Positions 43,242-52,577 of a stretch of DNA of 64,000 bases are shown in pieces. The DNA is from Xestospongia bergquistia (Eukaryota; Porifera; Demospongiae; Haplosclerida; Petrosiidae). The stretch lies in contig OZ014415.1 of assembly GCA_963965975.1 (NCBI GenBank), positions 7,975,057 to 8,039,056 on the forward strand, read 5' to 3'. Both the position numbers and the translations under genes were made by a program. A model generated the notes under the pieces. That model was not told the origin of the DNA and searched no databases. It worked only from the letters and a program-made list of their open reading frames with translations. The first letter of the stretch is position 1. Every line of letters starts with the position of its first letter.

Positions 43242-46200
43242 CTAAATGTTACCAGCTACTGAAGTACCACTGGGTCTTTTAAGAGCAGCCTGTCTTTGTT
43301 GAGTGAGAAATGATGCCTGAGATGTGAGACGTTCCTTGCTCTGTAGCTGGTGAAACTTTAATCCCTATATAAAAAGGGTGTGGTTATATTGGGTGTGGTC
43401 ACAACTGGTGACTTACTAGATTGTACCAAGCTGATAGAATAAGTCTTTCCTCCCGTTCTCTGGTTTGTCTCTCTGTTTCAAACACTTTCTGTAAGTGAAC
43501 AATCTCTAAAGAACTATTCATTGCATTGTCTTACTTCAAGTCTCTCAATTTCTCTATCTCTCTCTTGAAGGTGACTCTTAAGTTGTTGTATTTCTGCACT
43601 GTCAGCAGCTGTGTCCGATTTCTTCTCACCAAAACTTTCTATAATCTAGTTACAATAAAGACGAGTCGAGCTTAATTATTTAAAGCTCAAACCAATTCTG
43701 CTCAAGACTCAATCCTATACTACTAGTATTTAGGGCTCAAACCTATTAGTGATCTTAATATTGAGTGAATAGTAATTTATAATATGCGTTTAAGACTACA
43801 ACCTAGTGTTCAAGACTCAAACCTATACTACCAGTATCTGGTATTGAATAGTATATGTATATTATGTGACGAACTTACTTTCTTTGCTTTGTTTAAAAAC
43901 TTCTTCAATTTCTCAATCTCAACATCTTTTGCCTTTAATTGTCCACCTGGAAGAGAGAGAGGGGAAGTTGTGCATGTGTGTGTGATAAATTACATATACC
44001 AGTATGTACCAGTATGTACCAATACTACCTATACTCACTGATTTGGTCAAAGTTTGCCTTAAAATTTGACAACTCTTCAAGTTCTCTCATTTTCTTACCA
44101 AGTGTATCTTCTAAATATTTTATACGAACACTGAAACATTAAAGAGAACAAAAGTAATTAATAATTATAAAATCCAATAATATTATAATATAATTATTAA
44201 AATAATTATCATTAATTAATAACTCACGATTTATCTGCTAATGATAGATGTAATTGATTGATATCTTCAGATGATGACTCAGCAGTTAATACAGATGGTA
44301 ATGGTGACTCATTAGACTCGACTCTCTTCTTTAAAATTTCATTCTCTTTTTCTAATCTAACCATTTTTTCTCTGAAAGTGTTTTATGTTTTTAAAGAGAG
44401 AATAAAAACAATCACTTACTTTAGTTCAGGTGTAAATGCCTCCATTAACGAGGCAGAATCGACTGACTCCTCATCAGTAGGGATTTTAAACATCTCAGTT
44501 CCTAGTGGGATAGCTAAGAGAGAGAGAGAGGGGGAGAGGGAGAGAGAGAGAGGTGAAGATGAGTCCATTAATCTGAAAGATTACCTTCAGATAATGGTGT
44601 AGCTGGAGATATTTGATTCTCAACTTGACGTCTTAATTCCTAATGTACACATAAATGTACTATTACATGTACAAGACTACATGTACATTGTTTATACCTT
44701 GACTTCACTGTTTAATGACTGTATTATTACTGCCTTGTCTTCATCATCTTGAGCAGCCTAGACAATGGATGTATAATACAACAGAATGGATGGATAGTAC
44801 AACAGAATGGATGGATAATACAACAGAACGGATGGATAATACAACAGAATGGATGGATAGTACAACAGAATGGATGGATAATACAACAGAATGGATGCAT
44901 AGTACAACAGAATGGATGGATAGTACAAAAGAATGGATGGATAATACAACAGAATGGATGGATAGTACAACAGAATGGATGGATAATACAATAAAATGGA
45001 TGGATAATACAATAGAATGGATGGATAGTACAACAGAATGGATGGATAGTACAACATAAAAAACATCAGTAAAAGTTAAAGGAAATACAAAATGGATCTA
45101 TACCTCTAAACTTTTTAATTTCTCTTTGGCTAGTTCATTCTCTAAAGCATTGATCTAAAAAGAGAACATTTAATTCCTAACTTTTTAAAAACAGGATAAC
45201 TCACTCTTTGTTTTTGGGTATCAAGCAGTTCCTTTGTAGATGAAAGACGTCTTAATTCCTGAATAAAAAGAACAATGAATATCATTATTGATCAAATCTC
45301 TCTCTCTTTACATCTTCTAAATCCAGATTTTGTTGCATGAACATCATGTTCTTGTCCTGTAACGACTTCATCTCTCTCTTCATTTCCTGCATATCCTCTA
45401 TAAAACAAATATAACCATGTAATAACTAGCTCCACCCACTAATTAATAAGCTTAGTACTTACCAACTTTCTTTTTATATTGACTAATAACAGATTCATAA
45501 TTTTTCTATGAAAGGGCAACAAAAAATTAATTTGTAAAAACAGTCCTTAGAATATTTTGAGGATACAGCTGTCAAAATAGAGGCAAAAAAATGTCAGACC
45601 AAATTTGACATCATATGTACATGTAAAACTATCTTGTACACATGTGTTACTTAGCATTATACCTTAGGGGTTAATTTATCATTGTGATTAAAGGGTTAAA
45701 TTTACCACTTTCCCTTCTGTATATTTCAGTTCCTCTACAGTATCTCTAAGACTTGGTATCTCAGCATTTTCTGCTAACAAATCTTGATTCTAATTATACG
45801 TAATTACATGTTATTGGTGGGTGTGGTCTTACCTTTCTTTCTAATTCATCAACTCGAGCTTCAAGATCTGAAATCTGTGACATGAGTTCATCTCGTTCTA
45901 ATACACAGAAAAATTGAGAAGTGTTTATTTCCACTTACCATATTCTGCTTTCATTTTTTCCTTTCTTATGTCCTCTAATTTCCTATTAACTCGTTGCAAC
46001 TTGACACCACCAGGTGTACTAAGTGGGTGGAGCTAACATCACAGCCACACCCCCAACAGAAACTCACCCAAATTCATCAGGAGGTATTTTTCCTTTGAGT
46101 TCCTTAACTTCATCTTTCATCTCTTGTAGTTCCCCTTCAGTCTCAGTCAACTAAAACAGTCAATACAATTTTATTCAACAAAGGGGCGTGGTGTTTGTGG

Positions 46201-47388
46201 GTGTGGCCTAACCTTTCTCTTCAGTTCAAAATTCTCTTGTTTCAACGAGTCATTCTGAGTCTGTAGAGTCTTAAATTCAGTGAGCGTGTGTTGGTACTGA
46301 AGTTTTAAAACATGAGTATGAGACCATGAACTCAATACATGGGTATCAGACTAATGCTCACCTGTTCTTCAAGTTCTTTATAGACTTCCATTTGTACCAT
46401 ACTAGGAGACTCTAAACTCATTAACTAATTTATATGAAGGGTCAATGACATATAAATAATACATTATAATACATTACCTCCTGTATTAATGCCATAACTG
46501 TATGCTGTATTGATTCTTGCATACTCATTATACCTTGAATATATCCTATGAAATGGATAGATGAATGGATGGATGGACACAATAAATTAATGAATGGATA
46601 GATACATTAATGAATGGATTGATAAATTAATGAATGAATTGATAAATTAATGAATGGATTGATAAATTAATGAATGGACAGATTGATATGCAACAGTTAA
46701 ATTTACTTTCTTTGTGTTCACAATGTATAGCTATTCCTAGTACCAGCTGTAGAAGACGAGCCATATCATCTTGTGATCCACGCTCAGCTATAAGAATGAA
46801 ATCACATGACCACCACATGATAATGACATCACTTTTTACTTATATATCTATCCATCCATACCATCCATGCATCCATCCATATATTCTGTAGATCCTTCTA
46901 TCCATCTCCCTGTCCATAATTCCCCCATCTATTGCTCGTACCTATCTTTGCTACTTCTGGTCTTGGGAATTTAGCCAGAGTAATATGTAAACTCTCGCTA
47001 TAAAAGTCCTCAATTGATTTCAAAATCTTTTTAAGATTACTCAATTTAAGCCGCCAGCTGGCAGATGCTTCCGGAATAATTTTAGTTCCCCAATTAGAAG
47101 TGAAATGATCAGGAGCTCTGTTATTTAATTAATCAATATATTAATTACTAATTAAGATAACTTACATATGTTGAAGACATGAGGCAATCGTTGTACCATC
47201 AGCTAAGTCTTCAATATCCATTGAGAATCCTTCTCCAGCACCAGAGAGTAGAAGACAATTCTCCAACTAGTCAGTGTAAACCAATATAATAGACAATGTC
47301 GTCTCAGTAACTAAATGTATGTGTTCTATCTTACCCAGTTTACCAATGCAGGGTACGGATCTAAGTCTGGAACTTCACTTGTTGCCAT
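43242..47388 (-). CDS. HOOK: HOOK-family microtubule/dynein adaptor
   Basis: About 25 short exons on the minus strand, from ATG at 47388 (MATSEVPDLDPYPALVNW) to TAG at 43242-43244. The N-terminal HOOK domain, related to calponin homology, is seen in FSMDIEDLADGTTIASCLQH, HFTSNWGTKI, ISESWRLKL-like ASWRLKLSNLKKILKS, and a QDDMARLLQLVLGIAIHCE segment. The middle is continuous coiled coil (LTETEGELQEMKDEVKELKG; LQRVNRKLEDIRKEKMKAEY; EDMQEMKREMKSLQDKN). The C-terminus keeps the family signature LILSAWYNLGLKFHQLQSKE with SFLTQQRQAAL. HOOK proteins link dynein and FTS/FHIP cargo adaptors to endosomes. The gene is divergent from the TMEM59-like gene with 167 bp between starts. Internal exon edges were read from splice motifs and a few are approximate. 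Confidence 0.9.
44762..45056. repeat. 21-bp tandem array filling a HOOK intron
   Basis: About 14 copies of a 21-bp unit, atggatggataatacaacag with a TAGTAC/AATAC variant. They run from about 45056 down to just before the acceptor at 44760. Open frames through it are artefacts of its 21-bp (7-codon) period. Confidence 0.9.
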
Positions 47389-47555
47389 TACTGAGTTCAG
47401 AAGGTTGAGAAACAGTCAGAAATTAAAAAAATGAAAGGAGATTATTCTTATTATTGTCCCGATCCTAACACGTGCGTGCGTGACGTCATCAAACGTAATA
47501 GTTATTACAGTATAAAAACACTCGAGTTATTTTAGCCATTACTGGTTAACAAGAA
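47389..47555. promoter_or_regulatory. Bidirectional promoter of HOOK and the TMEM59-like gene, with E-box and CRE
   Basis: Only 167 bp separate the two start codons. It contains CACGTG at 47469-47474 and a perfect palindromic CRE, TGACGTCA, at 47481-47488. This sets a CREB/ATF and bHLH-type pair of sites close to both starts. Binding is inferred from sequence alone. Confidence 0.6.
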
Positions 47556-50500
47556 ATGAAGAGGAGGATGCTGGTACTCGTTTTCTCACTACTAGCAATT
47601 GCTTCGCTACAAGACGTACAGGGCTCGCTAGACAGCTGTCAATCAGATTGTAAAGATAAATATCATGATCTCAAGAAAAAATCTAAAGAGGTCAGTTGCA
47701 ACTGAAAAGAAATATATCTATATATATATATACTTGTGAACTTGACTGCATATAACATGTCTCTGTACTAATCTCCCTCCTCTTATTCACAAATATGCAT
47801 TATTTCGTTCGTTTGTTATCTTTTATAAGAATTGTTAGCAATGCATGTAAGGAGATAGATGGGTGGAAGTAAGAACAGAATGATAAATATATTGATAATA
47901 TATTTATGAATGATTAATTATTTTCATTTTTAAGTGTTGTTTGTTAATATTATCTCTCTAGGTAATTGATGCTTGTAGTATGGGATGTCGGTTAGCCCAT
48001 ATAGATCTGCTGACGAGGCCATTGGCCACCAATATCAGTTACTGTAAAGAATGTTAGTTTTTTAATAACATTATTTATATTCACAAAGAGAGAAGAGTGT
48101 GTGCGTGTGTGTACAAGAAGAGACAAGAGACTGAAAAATAAAGCTGAAATCAATCTCCTATTTATTTATCATCTCATGTACTTATTCCCCTCTCAGCTTG
48201 TCAAGAAGCCTTTATGACATCACTACAACAGATGGCATGTTCTGTGGGATGTAATCAAACTTGTTATGAGGACACAAGCACCACTGGAGATGAGGTACAT
48301 ATAATGAGGAAAAGTTAATGGGACAGATGAGTTGTCAATATTGTAGATACATCAATAATGACATATGTATTCCATATGGTGTACAAGATGTGGCAATGAA
48401 TAGTTAGTATTAAAATGTCACAATGATTGTTGTAATATTTTTACCATTTTTAATATACTTTTGAGAATATAAAAGTTGTAAATAGATTTTAATGTTGTGA
48501 GGGAGTACCTATTAATTATAAAGCTACTATATAAACATATCATTCAGTTCATGTATGCATGTAGTGGTACATTGAAGTTCTATTCACTGTTGTCACTGAA
48601 CAGTAGTAAGTGAATTTATGGTCTGTCAGTTATAGGAAGTAAAAAAAAACTAATGACATTTATAGTAAATAAGAGTATGTTTACTGCTAAATATATTGTG
48701 GTAAGTACTGATGTTTACTAGTCTAGAGCTTACTAATGGTAGCTATCCTAGATCACTGTGGTAAGTACTGATGTTCACTAGTCTAGAGCTTACTAATGGT
48801 AGCTATCCTAGGTCACTGTGGTAAGTACTAATGTTCACTAGTCTAGAGCTTACTAATGGTAGCTATCCTAGGTCACTGTGGTAAGTACTGATGTTTACTA
48901 GTCTAGAGCTTATTAATGGTAGCTATCTTAGGTCACTGTGGTAAGTACTAATGTTCACTAGTCTAGAGTTTACTAATGGTAGCTATCTTAGGTCACTGTG
49001 GTAAGTACTAATGTTCACTAGTCTAGAGTTTACTAATGGTAGCTATCCTAGGTGACTGTGGTAAGTACTGATGTTCACTAGTCTAGAGTTTACTAATGGT
49101 AGCTATCCTAGGTGACTGTGGTAAGTACTGGTGTTCGCTAGTCTAGAGTTTAGTAGTGGTAGCTATCCTAGGTCACTGTGATAAGTACTGGTGTTCACTA
49201 TCTAGAGCTTACTAATGGTAGCTAACCTAAGTCACTGTGGTAATTTGGTAACCCCTTAATGCTATAGGTTACTAATAATAGATGTAGCTATTATTTGTCA
49301 TAGTGAAGTATTAACTTCATACGCTATCTTTCTCTTAGAATGACATTCTAACTTCTTTATATCTGATGCTCAATGAAGCTTTCTTCTCCTCTTTTTTCAC
49401 CTCAAATGTAAATGTTAAAGGTGGTAACACAATGGAAATCACCGTGGTAACAGCTGAAGACAACAATGTTAGTGAATTAGTCCTATAATAATGATCACTT
49501 TGATTCACACAGGCTAAAGTTCAAGATACAATTATATTCATTACAGGGGCTGCCAACCCTAAATCAAGTAAGTATCTTTATACAAACCACAACATTTTAT
49601 GAGTAAAGGAACTAGTCTATGTTAGAGAAACATGAACTACAATACAACAATGTTATTGTTATTAGTATAAAGAAGATCAGAATTGTTTACAATTCATAGC
49701 TCTTGTGTTATTTTCATTATTAAGTATGTATACATTATAACAGGAATTTGAAAGTAAATATTACTACATATATAATATAATCTAATGTAGAGAGTATTAG
49801 AAACTATCAAATTGTCTGATAATTTTTAAAATCATTTCATCATGTCCTTAGTTGTTTAAATCTTTGATGATAACAAGTACTTACCACTTCTTACTAACTG
49901 AAGTATTACAATATAACTGTGTTACTAACTTTATAACACATCGTAATAGAGTTGGTTCATTAAAATTGAATTCTTAACAAATATAGTGAATACCAATGTT
50001 CATGTTCATTAGGCAAACATCTCATTAATGATATACTCTATTAGATTTACAAGATATTAATACAACTATATCTACTATCTTAGAGTGTGTATAGTAAATA
50101 TATACCTAATAAAAAGTTAATAAGTAATAAAGGCTTCATTTACCACAACATTGAAAGGACTCTTTCTGTTTGTAATTTGATATTCAGTTTAATCACTAGT
50201 TTGTGTTAAATTACATAATATGTTGTTGTTGTTGTTGTTGTCTATTTTAAGATTAGTAACTATAGCAACTATTAGCATAAAAACAAAAAGTTTAAAAGAC
50301 AAGTTAGTAGATGAATTAAGTCATTATAATTTATATTCAGCTTATTATCAAACTGAAGTATCATGTCTTCATTATAGTACATAGACTGAGACTAAAACCA
50401 CTAGTACAGACATCTGACTTTATTAGACTCAGACCAGTACTGAACATCTTATTTTATTAGACTCAGACTGAAACCACTAGTACTAAACATCTGACTTTAT

Positions 50501-51426
50501 TAGACTCAGACCAGAACCACTAGTACTAAACATCTGATTTTATTAGACTCAGACCAGAACCACTAGTACTAAACATCTGACTTTATTAGACTCAGACCAG
50601 AACCACTAGTACTAAACATCTGATTTTATTAGACTCAGACCAGAACCACTAGTACTAAACATCTGACTTTATTAGACTCAGACCAGAACCACTAGTACTA
50701 AACATCTGACTTTATTAGACTCAGACCAGAACCACTAGTACTAAACATCTGATTTTATTAGACTCAGACCAGAACCACTAGTATTAAACATGTAATATTA
50801 TAATACTATTTTTATATTTACAGATACTCAGATCAAACATCCTATTACTGTAATACAAGATGAAGACGACAATAATGAAGATTCTATTAATTTAGATATT
50901 TGGTTTATACTTCAAGTCATTGCTGTGTTGTTGTTGTTGATATTATTGACTGTGTGTTGTTGTACATGCAGTGGAGAGGCTCGTCACAACTTGAATAAAC
51001 GATCACGTGATATTAAAAATGTAAGTTGAAACAAGGGAATTACCTATTATTGGTAAGGGTTAAAATTTTAAGATTCTACAAATTTTTGTACGAAAAGTCA
51101 TTAATTTCAAATGTTTTGGCTTGCTAATATAAAAATTACCACCTGTATTTTCCTGGTTTTATACCAATTTACATTAATTACATGTAGTTATATAAACAAT
51201 TGATGACTATATTACATAACATCTAATGTTTTGTTATTCATTTATACAGTGTAACGAAGAGTCTGATTCTAACGCCTTTAAGAGCCACACCCACAAATTA
51301 AGAGAGCCTCTTGGACGTCCCTGTATCACACCCATAAGTCCTCATATTGTTCCTGTCAAAGGCAATATGGCCACTACTGGTAGACAAATAAAAACTCTTG
51401 ACGGCCGAATATTAATGGTTGTCTAG
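47556..51426 (+). CDS. TMEM59: TMEM59-like type I membrane glycoprotein, 293 aa
   Basis: Seven exons in one frame (882 nt): 47556-47690, 47962-48052, 48197-48294, 49339-49467, 49513-49567, 50824-51020 and 51250-51426. A signal peptide (MLVLVFSLLAIASLQDVQG) precedes a luminal region with paired cysteines (DSCQSDCKDKY, DACSMGCRLAH, ESCQEAF, ACSVGCNQTC), the layout of TMEM59. One membrane helix follows (DIWFILQVIAVLLLLILLTV) with CCCTC at its cytosolic edge, and a short tail. TMEM59 acts in Golgi/endosomal trafficking and LC3 labelling in vertebrates. Two introns hold minisatellites. The family call rests on cysteine pattern and topology, so it is less certain than SARAF or HOOK. Confidence 0.7.
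48695..49250 (+). repeat. 60-bp minisatellite, array 3, in an intron of the TMEM59-like gene
   Basis: About nine units of the same family as arrays 1 and 2, again with the GTAAGT-bearing strand as the transcribed strand, inside the intron 48295-49338. Confidence 0.9.
50390..50795 (+). repeat. 43-bp minisatellite in an intron of the TMEM59-like gene
   Basis: About nine units of gactcagaccagaaccacta plus gtactaaacatctgatttta and tta. Each unit carries a TACTAAA branch-point-like word, then a T-rich run and TTAG. The true acceptor of the intron is at 50823, just downstream of the array. Confidence 0.85.
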
Positions 51427-51719
51427 CAACTGAACTAACAATTCAGTTTAATTGATATTTAGCTTTCATTTATTTTAGTTCATTTATTAAAATAACACAA
51501 AATTCTTAACAAAAGAATTAAATGATAACAATTGATGTTTGTATAACAACTTCTTTGAAATCACTAGAGAAGAAAACACAAAATCAATAGAACTGGATTG
51601 CTATGTGTAAGTGGAATAAATGATCTAGTAAGTACACAATCCATTAAGTATTAAACTAACCACACCCCTAAACCCTAAACAAACAACATTTCAAATAGCC
51701 TCTACTTGCTTGATTAATA
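51427..51719. other. 3' flank of the TMEM59-like gene
   Basis: AT-rich 3' UTR and spacer; nothing else recognised. Confidence 0.4.
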
Positions 51720-52111
51720 CCGTAAGGGTACAAATTTTCGAAGGTTTAAATTTTCGTGTTTTTTAAATTTTGCTTTATTATTTAAATTTCGTGGGTATTA
51801 ATTTTCGTGTTTAGTGGGTGTGAAGTATTAATAATGGGTGTGGTATCAGGCACGTGTTGTGATCACAAGCGTGATTTTCGCGAAATATGCCTACCTATTC
51901 CTATAAATCCATGGTGAGAGGGTACCATATATACAAGAAAATCTGGGAGGCAGTTGACAGAGAAGTACTTCAGACAGTGTAAAAGAGAAAGAAGTGACCG
52001 ACATGAATCCCTTTGCGTGATTATGTGTGGGTGGAATAAAAATTCATGATAAAACAACAACCCACGAATACAGCGAAATTAAATCCCCCACGAAAATTTA
52101 TACCCTTACAG
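51720..52111. mobile_element. 392-bp MITE with TA target duplication
   Basis: Ends are inverted repeats, CCGTAAGGGTACAAATTTTCG on the left and the near reverse complement CGAAAATTTATACCCTTACAG on the right, flanked by TA on both sides. Further subterminal attttcgtg words repeat inward from each end. There is no transposase frame. The TA duplication fits a Tc1/mariner-type or similar superfamily. It lies between the TMEM59-like gene and RPS28. Confidence 0.65.
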
Positions 52112-52172
52112 TAGGCTATTTTTGTATTATAGAACAGATATTAGCTCCACCCACTAAACCATACCTACTTTG

Positions 52173-52474
<302 letters not shown>

Positions 52475-52577
52475 CTCTCTCTATCAAATCCTGTACCTTT
52501 ACAGAGGTGCCCCAAAAAACACGTGGTGAAGGATATAATGCGCATGCGCAATCCCGCAAATTAACTTTGCATCATTA
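52475..52577. promoter_or_regulatory. Bidirectional promoter of RPS28 and a glycosidase gene, with NRF1-type palindrome
   Basis: Within 103 bp there is a perfect NRF1-type site, TGCGCATGCGCA at 52539-52550, and an E-box CACGTG at 52520-52525. NRF1 palindromes are classic elements of TATA-less housekeeping promoters. The site is 28 bp from the glycosidase ATG and 65 bp from the RPS28 ATG. Confidence 0.65.

Noticed and set aside
44715-45066. Three overlapping frames with repeating TTEWMDN-like units
   Set aside because: Product of a 21-bp minisatellite in a HOOK intron, open in several frames because 21 is a multiple of three.
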